Shown: in pieces, positions 46,629 to 58,597 of the stretch
Position numbering within the stretch: the first letter of the stretch is position 1
How the letters are laid out: every line of letters begins with the position of its first letter
From: Gnetum montanum
Taxonomy: Eukaryota > Streptophyta > Gnetopsida > Gnetales > Gnetaceae
DNA length: 64,000 nt
Assembly (NCBI GenBank): GCA_015680685.1
Contig: MNCI01010116.1
Location: 62,001 to 126,000 of the forward strand
Direction of reading: 5' to 3'
Notes under the pieces: model-generated
Seen by the model: the letters and a program-made list of their open reading frames with translations, nothing else
Told to the model about the DNA's origin: nothing
Databases searched by the model: none
Made by a program: the position numbers and the translations under genes

Positions 46629-49275
46629 ATGGCCCCAAAACGAGGTGTTTAGGATGAAACCACACAAAGAGCCATTAAGCATCCACATGGTGGCCACAGT
46701 CAGCAATTAGAACATGAGGAACATGTTGAGAAAGAGGCCCAATCCTTTAGTATTCATCAAGAGGCCCCTGTTACTGGGCAATTGGCCCAAGGAGAGGCAA
46801 AATAAGTACTAGCCCATGAATAGGAACAACGTCTCACATTGCCCCCTAATTGCCTTTCTACCACCTTGAAAAAGTTCACATTGGCTTTAATCATTGTGGA
46901 AATGAACTTCAGTTTGTCCATGGAATTTGCTTCAGAAGCGATGTAGACACAACTCAAAGCATCCCTATTGTGGCCTATCTTATTTGGTGGTGGTGATGGT
47001 ACTTGGGCGAAGTTCATCAATTCTGGCATAATAAAGATGAGGGCACTACTATTAACATCTATGGGGTGATCATCTCTTATTCAGTCAAAGACATTGCTGT
47101 AGCTGTCAACCTGCCCAATGAAGGGGCTAAGGTTGCTCACCTATTGACCAGATTTAACCCTGATACAAAGAAACTATGGCTAAGGTAGACGTATGGTAAA
47201 GAAGACAAGTCATACAATGAAATGACTCTAGACAAGAAAGCCTACTTCAAGATTGAGATGTACCACTTGTTTTCCACAAAAGGGCTCAATTGAGTCTCCA
47301 CTTATGCGGCTAGGGGAAGTGCCATTCTTATGGGAAAATTTGCAGCTAACCTTCCTCAATATTACTTCATAAAAATCCAATGGCAATTCGTAGAAACGAA
47401 GTTAGGGAGACCAACACTTCCATTTCCCTACTTAATCAGAAAGCTATGCAAGTGTGTGGGAATCCTAGTATATACCAATGATATCCTTAGGAAGGCCCAA
47501 CATGCCTCCTTTGCAAAACTCCTAAAAATGGCAACATCAAGAAAAGATTCTGGTCAAGAGAAAGAAGTAGAAAAGAAGGCTACATTGTGAATAGAGATGC
47601 AACAAGAGCTTGAATAGTGTACACAAGCACAAGCTCCACCACTGTCGCAAGATTATAGGCCTTTGATGAGCCACCTGCAGAGGATTGTTGAAATAATTAG
47701 TTGGGGAAGCAAGGATGAGGCTAATCTCTTCCGAGTCATGGATGATGTCATACGGCCCACTATACTAGTTGATCCAATAAGGGGAGAGATCTCAATACAA
47801 TCAAGAGGAGGGGGATCTCAATGATCATGCTAGATATCTGGAAATGATGCATCCTTTTAAGTCACATTGGAAATTGGTTCTTATTATGCCTTTGACCGAT
47901 CTAGCAGGCACCAGAGATGCACAAATGCTAGCTAGGACCTCAATGACTCTTGTAGTGCATGAGGATGTGTTTGGTCGCTTGCTACAAATAGGTCAAGTGA
48001 TGGCCACTCTATTTGACATCCCTAATGATGTCACTGTAGCTTAATCGAACCTCATCACCACCAAAGGAAAGTTGGTCATGGAAAATGTCACACCAAAACA
48101 TGCAAAAGTTGAGATACAAAGATTATAAGAAGAGCTGGCTACCTTGCAAGTTGAATGATGAGATCCTGCTTATTTTGTTACGCTAGACCAACTAGAGTAA
48201 TTCAGGATAGAGGAGTTCACTAGGCTAGCAAAAGAGAAAGTAGCTATAGAGCAAGGGAAGGAAATAGTGGTTTGAAATGCCTCTGCTATAGATGCGTAAT
48301 CTCATGCACATAAAAAGGAACTAACCATCATCTAAGAGGAAAATAAGCAGCTCACTATAGAGAATTCTCAGTTGACTATTGTAGAAAAATAGAAGAACAT
48401 CTTAGAAGAAAGTATCCACTAGTTGTGAGAAAAATTGGTAAGGGTTAACCAGGATATGAATAAATTAGCCTGGAAGAATAGAAACCTCTCCATGAAGGAG
48501 GTACATGCTATTCACCAAAAGTCAGTAATCGAGATCAGTGTGTGGTAGAATGAGATTAAAAAGCATGAAAAATTGAAAGAGCACTTCCATGGCCAAGTTG
48601 GCATGTACAAGGAAATCAATGAGAAGGAAATCAAGATGGCCAATGCCCACATCAACTCCTTGTCAGCATAAAAGTCTGAATGGTAGGCCATTTTGGATAG
48701 CTATGCCATGGTCCAATAAGCAGAAGTCAAAAACAAAGACCTACATATAGAGAATTTAAAGGAATACATGGTGTTGGCTAACCTTAGATATGCCAACCTT
48801 TCCATGTTAATAGTAGGTTGTACCTGAAGTGAGTTGGAGAAATAAGTGGCGACCACCTATGTGCTGTATGACAAAGAGTTTGTGGATCAAAAATATGCCT
48901 TACAAAAGTTGCAAGTGGAAAACTCAAAGTTAGAGGTGGTCAAAGCTAGTTATCAGAGACAAAAAGATTTAGCCTCAAACCTAGCTTGTACATCAACAAA
49001 TTGTCATAAGCTCAAAGATAAAGCTAGGGTTTTCAAGGAAGAACGATGGTAGTTCGTGGCATGGTATGTAAAGGTGAATCAAATATTTCCACAACTACCA
49101 TGTCCTTGGGATGTACTGGTGCCAGCACACATCGAGACAGCAACCTGGATGATGCACAACTCAAGGATGGAAGAGGAAAAATTGTAGGCGTTGCTCAACT
49201 GTTACAAATTTCAGCAACCTAGCAACAAAGGAAAGCAACTGATGGAAGAGCCACCATCTTTGGGCACCGCATGAG
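46629..49275 (+). pseudogene. Element C cargo gene: plant-transposon-like domain plus coiled coil (decayed)
   Basis: It begins ATGGCCCCAAAACG at 46629 and is interrupted by many stops and frame changes. The segment about 46998-47188 reads INIYGVIISYSVKDIAVAVN followed by LPNEG, and 47221-47500 reads a helical region (AARGSAILMGKF ... LPFPYLIRKLCKCVGI). Both recall 'putative plant transposon protein' domains, with a V-x-G-V ... fs...In..lgLP core and a later helical block. From about 47880 to 49060 the frames are Lys/Glu/Gln/Leu-rich with heptad-like spacing (LQKLQVENSKLEVVKASYQ), suggesting a long coiled coil. No pol motifs occur. The product and function are unknown; the domain order resembles the antisense genes of A and B. 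Confidence 0.5.
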
Positions 49276-49455
49276 CTTCCCAATCTTATTTTATTTTGTT
49301 TTGTAATAATGTGTCCCATTTTTTGTACTACACCACTACAACATGTAAAGAGTTGGTTATTTTTTCCATTGTTTGAGGTAGTCAATAATCCCATACCTAT
49401 CCAATACTTTATAAAGAACTTGTTTCTCATTCTTGAACTTGAGGATGGGTTTTCA

Positions 49456-49470
49456 TTCAATTGTGGGGTA
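49456..49470 (+). promoter_or_regulatory. Element C polypurine tract
   Basis: ATTCAATTGTGGGGTA lies next to the 3' LTR. The upstream CTTGAGGATGGGTTTTCATT is nearly identical to the minus-strand sequence beside the element E 3' LTR (53700-53667), supporting the boundary and the relationship. Confidence 0.7.
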
Positions 49471-50352
49471 TTATGAGTTGAGTTTTGATAGGCTTCGATG
49501 TCAGATATGCAACATCGGAGTCCCAATGTTGCATACCCAACATCGAGGTTAGTAAGTGACGTTGTGTATCCAACATCACCTCATCTAGATCTTGCCTATA
49601 AATATGGTGTTGGGGTACTCAGATGAGATAGTAGTTGATAGTTAGTAGTCAAATAGATAGTTTAAGTTTTTTGTTTCTTCTTTTAAAGTCTATTATTCCC
49701 AGTGCATGCCCACAGTACGATGTTTGTAATCATATGATACCTTTGTTCAAGTCTGATGTACTTGGACACGTTACATGACTAGTAATAAAGATCAAGATTA
49801 CTCCCATCATTTTAGCATTCACTTAGATTAATTTTTATTATTAATTACTTATTGTTTTCTTTAGTTAAATATTTCCATTTATTGCTATTTATTGTTCATG
49901 TTATTAAGTGGAATGTATATGCCTTAATCATGAGCGTTTAAGTGTAAATACTTGGTAATCAAGAGGTATATTATTTGGCACAACCAATGATGTACACTTG
50001 GCAACCTAGAAGTAATCTCACGAAGTCCAATACGTGTACAGATAGTTAGGAGTAGATGTCATCATCCCTAGGCTAGTTTAGGTCTTGTTTCCCATTATTC
50101 ATTAGTTTAATTAATTTACCTCTTTATCATCATCAGGAGTAGCGTAGAATTAAGAACAACATCATATGCCTTACTTTGGACTAAACCATATGTGACAAAG
50201 CTACCACTAGTCCAAGTGGGAAGATAGAGAATTACGATCAAAGCATAACAATCTAGATGTCACAACTAGTCCCATCCACAAAATTTGACAAAATTGTGCG
50301 TGAACGCTTGTGATTCATATGGTTGAGCGTAGGGGTACCTCGTTGCTCATCA
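49471..50352 (+). repeat. Element C 3' LTR
   Basis: 882 bp aligned end to end with 41232-42097. It starts TTATGAGTTGAG (G-to-T at the second base) and ends TTGCTCATCA. TATA at about 49595-49604. The target duplication TCAAG follows. Confidence 0.9.
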
Positions 50353-50357
50353 TCAAG

Positions 50358-52432
50358 CAATCATAATCTCCAAAAAGGGAGATACTATATATCAAGCTAA
50401 AAAGTCTCACTATCACCAATCTCCTTCTCATTCACCTATTTTATATCCTAAAGGCTCTATGCAGCAAAAGTTGCATTTTACCTTAGTTGAGATACTTGGA
50501 AGAGATGGGATAGACCCAAGAATCTAGAGGAACCTAAGACCAAGGACCTCTTATAGATCTAAAAGAGAAGAACCAAGAAACCATAATAGAAACCAATTGA
50601 CATCGTTCTCTAAGTCCTTCATCCTCTTCATTATACTTGTCAACATACTTTGATGAGGGAAAACATAGAAATGAAGAAATTACATCATGAAAAAATCAAG
50701 AGTGAATGCCTAATAGAGAGAAAAGAAGAGATCATAATAGATGCCCAAAAAGAGAAAGACATCATGATACATATGCAAGTAAACAAGAAAGGAAGCAAAG
50801 GCATAGGAGAAAAAATGAAGGAAAGCATCAAAAGAGCCATCACTAGTATGATTAATATGGTGAACCCAATGATTATGATGAGCTTTTATTAACTACAAGA
50901 AACATGATTAATATCAATGAGGCCATGCATATTCCAATAAGGGATCTAAAGGTAATCATATCAAGTAACTATACATGAATAACATTGCCAAATTTGAAGA
51001 AGGATATAATGTTGATCGACAACACCATCTTCAAGCTTTCTATGATGCCTGTGCACTTTAAAATATTAAGAATGAGTGGAAAAAACTTAAGCTATTTCCA
51101 AAAACACTTATCATAAAAACAAAGAATTGGTATAGATTGTTGACATCAAAGTTTATCCAAAGATGGAGCTAGAATTGTTCAATGACAAGTACTAGACATA
51201 CTCAAGAGTATCGAACTTGGGAAAGCAAATCCAAGGATGGAAATAAGGGATTTATAAATCCATTAATGTAGTAATGGATAGGCATTATTCACCTTTACAT
51301 TGATGTCCAGGCCATGGGTTTTCTTAAAGGAAATAGTTGAGGCACATAATTGATGAATTTTAAAACAAAAAAAAGAGACTATTAGAGTCTATGCCCAAGG
51401 GAGAATGTTAGAAATGAGAGCCCATCTTATACAGAGGTTACTAAATCAAGTTACCAATGAAGAAGAAGAGCTAAAGAAGTGAGAGTCTATAGAGAAAAAT
51501 AATAGAGATTCTTCCATTTAGAAGAAAGATGTTAGGATATGTGAGACTTAGGAGGAAGAATAAATCAAGTACATAATTCAAAGAAAGATCTTGCAATACA
51601 AAAATTAATAAATGATATTATGAAAAAGGTAAAAATGATGTAGGACTTTGTAGATGAAAAGTTCACAACTATGTTAAAGGGAAAGATAGAAGGAAAAATA
51701 ATGAAGCTAGATAAGATAAATACAAGTACAAAGGAAAAGCTATAGTTGTCGAAGAGGTTACTGATTCTAGTTTAAGAGATGAAAATAGATGTGATCTATG
51801 CTAATATGAACTTTCTAAAGGATGTTGCCTAGTCATGATCCATTTGTAGGAATTAGGGACATAGGTATTGAACTTGAAGTTTGTGAGAAATTAGATGCCT
51901 AGAAGATTATCTTATTCACAAAGTAACTATAGACAATCCTATCAACAATTGTATTATCCTAGCAGTCCTTATCTTCAACCTCAAGTTACCATGAATAGAC
52001 ACAAAATCCACAATCATGGGAAATGCCACCACCAAGGTAGCAATAAGCTCATAGACAACTAGACCCTTATTGTTACTATGTTTAGCAATCTATTTCTCTA
52101 GGGAATGCCTCTGCTCATGCCTACTATCATAAATACCTAATAGAATATCATAGACCTATAATTTGATGTGGTAAATTACCTTCATATATATCTCATCCTA
52201 GTATGCATCATACTTAACAACCTTCTAATCCACTTCCTCTAGTATCATTGTTGTTTATGCAGGGAGAGCTATCGACGCAACCTCAACAAAGAAATGTAAC
52301 AAGAGCTATAAACATGCAAAGGGATGATAATATCAATGACAATGAATGTAAATCTACAAAATGCTCTTACTTTAGAACAAGTCCTATACCTAATAGAAGA
52401 ATTTTGACATGTGATAGTCCATTCTAATAAAA
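50358..52432 (+). pseudogene. gag: Element D gag, continuation after element C
   Basis: Heavily decayed. Recognisable pieces are the Lys/Glu-rich stretch at 50650-50890, the capsid core NNIAKFEEGYN ... WKKLKLFPKTL (about 50980-51120), and the zinc knuckle-like CDLC...CC (about 51792-51830), with a Pro/Gln-rich part after it. It aligns with C gag and E gag. Confidence 0.65.
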
Positions 52433-53047
52433 TTGAGTGTTGCTATGACTCTAATCCCAATTTTAATACCTCCAAGCTATTCAATTGAATTCATGCTTTT
52501 ATCAAACCAAAGTTTGAACATCAAGATTGTCATGTTAACTCATACAGTATTAGATTGGATAAAAGGAAAAACTTTTTCTAATAAAAGAAATGATCTTAGA
52601 AGCCCTCTAATTTATCTACACGTTATTGGAGATTTACAATGTAAAGCTCTACTAGACTCAGGTTCTAAGATCAATTTGATCTCTTATAAAACATACAAGG
52701 CATGGAACCTATCACAATTAAATAAGTACAATATAAGATTAGAACTTCCAGCTTAATTAGTCACCATTCCTTTGGGATAAGTAGACAATGTGGTGATCAC
52801 GATCAATGGGTGGTCTTATCTCCTAGATTTTTTGATGATCAATGTGAAGAAGGATAAGAGGGACTTTCTTATCATTATTGGGAGAGCATGGCTTAGCAAA
52901 ATCAATACTAAGCTAGGAATTAGAGATTTGTCCTTGAAGAATTCAAGGAAGATGAGCACAGAGTTATATAGATGCAAAGAATTCAATGCATTACTTGCAA
53001 TAATGAAGAATGCAGTTGTGAATTTAAAGTTTATAATGTCAACGTGA
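52433..53047 (+). pseudogene. pro: Element D protease
   Basis: Retropepsin-like region in one frame with stops near 52754 and 52778. The active site is LLDSGSKINLIS (about 52647), followed by YKAWNLS and the flap-distal IIIGRAWLS (about 52870-52900). Element E has the same landmarks (LDSGSSVNLIS, IIMGRAWLS). No RT follows before the element E insertion at 53423. Confidence 0.8.
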
Positions 53048-53422
53048 TCTTTATATCAGCCCACAAAATTTTTTTGAAAATAAATGTGTGTGCAAAAAGA
53101 TACAATAATCACTAAATAGAATGACATCCAATGGTTAAGAAATGAGTGTATAGAACTGTCTAAAACATGCAGGAAAATATCCAATCCACTTATCAACTTC
53201 TAACCCAAGAAAATGATCCAAAGAAGAAACCTACAAAAGAATATCCTACACCCTGATCCTACATTGAAAAGAAATAGCAAACATGAAGATTCAAAACCTA
53301 AAATTGAAAATAAAAAAGAAAACATATCTAGACACTGTAAAATAGAAAGACAATTTAGTCCAATCGGACATGTATCTCTACATGATCAAAACCAAATTAT
53401 CATCAATATTATATGGGATAAC
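53048..53422 (+). other. Element D sequence after protease, up to the element E insertion
   Basis: AT-rich, with a Lys/Asn-rich open frame 53213-53425 that has no recognisable domain. It ends in the target duplication ATAAC (53418-53422). Confidence 0.5.
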
Positions 53423-53666
53423 TGATAAGCGGCAAGGTACCCCTACGCTTAACCGTACGAATACGAGTGTTTCATGCACAATTCAGTCGAATTCCAAGGA
53501 CTAAGTGCTTATGCGTCCTTGTGGAATAAGGATGGGTTGGTTGATTTTATTTTATGCATTTATTTTAGAATAAACTGCTAGAGTAACTGCTCTAATAATT
53601 AGAATAAATCGCTAGAGTAATTGCTCTAATAATTAGAATAAACCGCTAGAGTAACTACTCTTATCA
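53423..53666 (-). repeat. Element E 3' LTR, large internal deletion
   Basis: It keeps both ends of the LTR (plus strand TGATAAGCGGCAAGG ... ACTCTTATCA) but is 244 bp against 825 bp for the 5' copy. The middle, including the TATA box, is gone. The reiterated TCTAATAATTAGA motif (53590-53640) is retained. The polypurine tract TTCATGGGGATA lies just inside on the minus strand (53678-53667). Confidence 0.85.
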
Positions 53667-55614
53667 TATCCCCATGAATGAATGAAAACTCATCCTTGAG
53701 TTTCTTAAAAAATATTGGGAAGGTATGGAATTATTGACTAATTGACAACTAACGTTGGAACGGGATGACAAACTCAATGTGCCCAGTGATGTATCAATAA
53801 GCATATTACAACATTGTCATGAACACTCGTACATAAATGACATCCAAGCCTTGATTTGGCAGCTTGTAGAGAAAGAGAGAAAGAAAATGAAGTGTGTTGC
53901 CACCAATGCTAAGATTGTGCCTTCCATTATTTATTCATAGCCATGCCACCAAACTTGCTCTTTTCGCAAATGCTCTAGCTTCGGTCCATTTTCAGTGCTT
54001 CCTCGAAGCCTAGTCCATTATTTGTATGATCGCCATCTACACACACAACACAATCACAAATGAGCAAGGATAGATAAACCACAATGCAGTTGATACCTTG
54101 CCTCGATATGAAGCGCATTGGTTGAGTTGTGGTTATGGCAAAAATTGGTTTGGAGATTTATCATAGGTGACTACCCAAGGTGTAGAGGTTAGGTGAATAG
54201 TAAAATGGAGAAAACTGAAAAATTTGTGCCACGGCCCCCACGACTAAGAGCAAGCCTCTAGTAGCTATAAGATGGAAAAACATGAGGAACAGGAAAGATG
54301 AAAAATATTAATGGCAATGCCAATAAAATGGATGTCATGGATGGGGATGAAACAAGAAATGATTGATTGCAGGAAATGTTTAAGGGAAAGAAGTTAATAA
54401 TTGCACCAAAAAGAAATGTCAATGGGTCCTCCCCAAAGCAGGCTCATGCCCTTTATGCCCTAACAAACCCATAAATCAAAGAGTGTTTAGGTTCTATGAA
54501 TGTCCTTTGGAAGCAAGAGTTAAAAACTTACCCACAAGAATTCACCAAAGAAAAACAATGCATCAACTCAGAATGGACTAATGATAAAATCGACAATGAG
54601 GTGGGAAAATGGGGAGAAAGATGGAGAGGAGAGAATGGAATGGAATTCCAAGAACAAGATTGTGTAAAGTCCCTTGTGTATGTTATCGTTAATGTGACTG
54701 AGTAGAAATCAACCCAAATCTAGACTCAAACAAACCACATCTAGTGACCTTGCATCAACACACTTCACCAATCCATCCACTTGAAGCAACAAGAATTCTT
54801 CCACAAAGAGTCACCATCATTCCGAGGAGAGTGAGATGGAGAAGCAGGAAGAGAGAAAGACCTTAGTTATAGGGAACCTTCAGGCATGGGTAACATGTCT
54901 TTCTAGTTCCATAACTAGTGCTTGTAGCCCATATTGCTTTATTCTATCTAAGGGGTGTGCTTTGAATTCTCACACTTTTTTTTGCGTGAGAACCACACCA
55001 TGCAAATACTTATTTTTATTCACTCAGCTTCCTAATTTTTGAACAATGTCAGAATGGCGGACAATCCAAGAAAAAGCATCCAATCACCCAAGAGAATGGC
55101 CAGCGCAAATGTAGCGAATCCCCTTGAAGTCACACCCTTTTCATCCTTTGAGTCTTTCCTTGGTTTGAAAAGTACCTGGCCACCAATTCATTAAAACTTT
55201 ACTTAGAAAAAGAGGGATTGTACAGTTCCAAGCCAAAGGAGACCATAGAGTTGTATGGATGAGTGGATGGTGTGGACTCATTGCCTATTTTACCAAAAGA
55301 ATCATTGATATAATTCAATCCACCATCATGAGCACTTATTAGATAATGAATAAAAGTAAATCAAGTAAACAAAGAAATAGTAAAAACATGAACGATGGTG
55401 TACAAGAAAAATAAGAAAAGTTGAAAGAATGTGAAACAAAAAATGTGTAAAACAAAAATTCAAAAAGAATTGAGGGCCTAGAACGGTTAGCATAGGTGGC
55501 CATCTCCCCCACAACTAAGTTGGAAGGAGGAGATCTGAAATAGTGAGGATGGTTGTCCATCAAGAGAGGTAGCATGTGTACTAGCTGTCCTAAGCTCNGT
55601 ACATTATGGCACAT
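53667..55614 (-). other. Element E 3' noncoding tail
   Basis: The stretch between the end of integrase and the 3' LTR. Short frames on either strand (for example 53755-53940, 54496-54705, 54836-55042 plus) have no recognisable domain. I see no env-like or cargo gene with confidence. A single N occurs at 55598. Confidence 0.5.
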
Positions 55615-58090
55615 GTGTGGGATTCCACTAGAGAACCTTATCTCCTGCCTGATATTTAACTTTCCTAATTCTTAGGCCATGACATTGTTTATTGAAGGCC
55701 TTGTGCAATTCTTTAGATGATAGGGTAGCTAATGGATTTTCATCTAGCAAGTTAAGGGTTACTAACCATTGTTTCCGTGCTAGATCAAGGTGAAGGTTGA
55801 GGTCACATGTCGTGGATAGTGTATGGAGCTTAGTTTGAATGGGAAGCATTGGTAATTTACCATACACTAACTCATAGGGAGAGTAGCCTGTAGGAAGTTT
55901 CCATGTGGAGTAGTATGCCCAAAGAGCATCGTTCGGTTTAGTGCTCCAGTCTTGCCTAAACTTGCTAATAGTTCTTGTCAATATCTTCATAATCTCCCTA
56001 TCGGTGACTTCGGCTTGAGCGTTCGCTTGGGGGTGGTATGGTGTTGTCAGTTTGTGTTCAAGCCCTAAGAATTGCATTAATTTTTGAAAAGTTGCACCTG
56101 TGAAATGTGTACCATTGTTTGAAATAAGTACACATGGCACACCAAACCTGTTTATGATTTTTTGTTGAGAAAATCATGTAACTGTAGATGATGTAAAATC
56201 CCTAATAGGAACTGCTTCTGCCCATTTTGTTAGGTAATCAACAACAACAATAATATAAGCTTTTCCATTGGACATTGGTGTAATTGGCCCCATAAAATCA
56301 ATTCTTCAAATGTCGAAATGTTCTAACAGTTGAATCCATTGTTGCAGACCCTCCATTCTAATAGTCATTTCCCCATGACATTGAAAGTACTCACAAGATT
56401 GGATGAAATGATGGGCACCCCCAAATAATGTAGGCCAATAATATCCTGCAAGTACGATCTTGATGGTCGTTCGTCTCCTAGCCTAATGACCCCCCTCATA
56501 AGCATCTTGGAGCACTCGCAGTTGATCTATATTGGGAACACACCATCAAACCAAGCCATTGGGACACACTTTGTAAAGTTACCCATTGATTTCCATAAAG
56601 TACTTGGCTCAGTGAAGAAATTGTTGTTTCTTTTTAAGGTTTAACTCTCATGGTATTTGTTGAGTGAGGAGATAGGTAAGAATGCTACTATACCAGTTTG
56701 TCTCCGTGGGTGATTAATTATTCACTACACTAGCAAAGAGGAATTTATCGAGAAAATAATCAAAAATTGGATACTCGTCCTCTTTATTGTCCCATCGCAA
56801 CCGAGATAAATGATCAACAACTACATTCTCAGTGCCCTTGCGAGCAATCATCGTTAAATCGAACTCTTATAAGATTACAAACCATTGTATGATACAAGGG
56901 CTTACCATTGGCTTATTCATGACGAACCTTATGGCACTAATATATGTATGTATATATACTTTACATCCCAATATATAGTGTCTAAACTTTTCTAGTGCAA
57001 ACACTACAACCATTAATTCTTTCTCTATGGTAGTGTAGTTAAGTTGTGCACCAGCAATACTTCTACTTGCATAGTGGATGTAATAAGGATGCTTTTGGTC
57101 ATCTAACTATGTAAGTACAGCTCCTAAGGCATAGTTGGACATGTCAATCATGATATGGAATGGTTTGGACCAATCAGGAGCTCGTAGAATGGGTGTTTCT
57201 ACTAGCTTCCATTTTAGAGTTTGAAAAGCTAATTCGCATTCCTTGGTCCACTTGAAAGGTACGTCCTTTATTGTTAATTCCAGCAATGGTTTGGCAACCT
57301 TTGAAAAATTCTCAATAAATCTCCTATAGTAGCCAATATATCCAAGGAATGACTGAATATCTTTGATAGTTTCTGATTGATGGGTAATTCCTTGGTTAAC
57401 TTTGATTTTCTCAGGGTCTACCTCTATCCCTGTGTGTGAGATTTTGTGCCCTAGTACTATGCCCTCTTGGACCATCAAATGGCTTTTCTGCTAGTTGAGC
57501 CTCAAATTGGTTTGTACACATCTTTTTAAAACTTGCTTGAACCGGTCCAAGGTTTGATCAAAGTTTGCTTCATAAGTGGAAAAGTCATCCATAAAGATCT
57601 CCACACCATTCCCTATCTACTATTGGAATATGCTTAGAACTAGTCGTTGAAATGTTATAGGGGCATTGCACAAGCCAAACGAAATTTGTTTGTATGCGAA
57701 CGTTCCTCAAGGACTTGTGAACGTAGTCTTGGCTTGGTCTTCTGGGGCTATTTGTATTTGGTTATATTCACTATATCTATCCAAAAAATTGTAATAGAAA
57801 TGCCCTATGATGGTGTCTAAGACTTGGTCAAAAAATGGCAATGGAAAGTGATCTTTGAATGTTGCCATATTTAGTAGCCTAAAATCTATGCACATCCTCC
57901 ATTTTCCTCCCTTTTTAGGTACAATAATTAAGGGGCTAACCCATTCGCTATTAGAAATGGGATATATGACCCCAGCCTTGAGAAGTTGTTCGATTTCTTN
58001 TTAAGGGGCTAACCCATTCACTATTAGAAATGGGATATATGACCCCAGCCTTGAGAAGTTGTTCGATTTCTTTCTTAATTGCTTGCTTCA
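55615..58090 (-). pseudogene. pol: Element E pol: RT, RNase H, integrase (Athila type)
   Basis: RT begins around the EWVSPLIIVPKKGGKWRMCIDF motif (57960-57880) and contains FMDDFSTY (about 57600-57580) with catalytic DD present, then GIVLGHKIS...GIEVDPEKI (57450-57400). RNase H follows (FHIMIDMSNYALGAVLT, about 57165-57110; HYASRSIAGAQLNYTTIEKE). Integrase has a degenerate zinc finger and a core with VDYLTKWAEAVPI; the TDNG motif reads SNNGTHF (56120), so a catalytic Asp is lost. Numerous in-frame stops and small shifts occur. The frame ends GDKVL then TAG. The duplicated segment around the N at 58000 must be collapsed before comparison. Confidence 0.88.
57928..58072. other. Single-N join flanked by a 72-bp duplication in E RT
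   Basis: 57928-57999 and 58001-58072 are the same 72 bp with one mismatch (CATTCGCTA against CATTCACTA), separated by one N at 58000. Most likely two overlapping contig ends or haplotypes joined without merging, not a biological duplication. Confidence 0.82.
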
Positions 58091-58597
58091 GCTTAGGGTT
58101 CAATCACCTCTACGATTGTCTTCGAGGCTTCATGGAGGGGTCAATGTAAATTCTATGTTGGCCTATCCTAGGATCTATTTTAGTTAATTCAGGATATGAC
58201 CTAGTGAATGCTTCTGACCATTTATTTATTACATTCAACAGTTCTTCTTTTTATTGAGGAGCAAGCTTAGCATTGATAATTACCAGTTTTCTATTTTTAA
58301 GGAACATGTATTCCATACCAGTGGGAAATGGTTTTATCTTGAGGGGCTCCTACTTAAAGTTCTCAGGGATTTCCAACTTCCCCAATTGATATTTTCAAGG
58401 TTAAGACTTAGAAGTTGGCGGTGGACTTACTCTAATGCGTCTATGCTATCGATGTAAGCACAAGTCAAACCCTCAATTGGTTCCATGCATATGAGTGAAC
58501 TGCTTTCTTGATTAGCTATTAGCCATTGGGTGTCTTCCTGTTGTGTGGCTACTGCATATAGGCATCTCTGTATGTTAATCACTTATGCACACTAATT

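Larger units (their letters stand above)
41232..50352 (+). mobile_element. Element C: non-autonomous Athila-like element carrying a cargo gene
   Basis: Bounded by the perfect target duplication TCAAG (41227-41231 and 50353-50357) and LTRs of 866 and 882 bp. The internal region holds a primer-binding site, a gag pseudogene (42232-44585), an AT-rich block (44640-46230) shared with D, a promoter-like segment, and a decayed cargo gene (46629-49275). I find no protease, RT, RNase H or integrase, so it would depend on enzymes in trans. The lineage is inferred from gag and LTR similarity to element E, which has an Athila-type RT. Confidence 0.85.

Noticed and set aside
53755-55042. Possible env-like or cargo gene in the tail of E (several 60-70 codon plus-strand frames)
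   Set aside because: Frames are short, disconnected, lack splice or membrane features, and resemble nothing in C or D.
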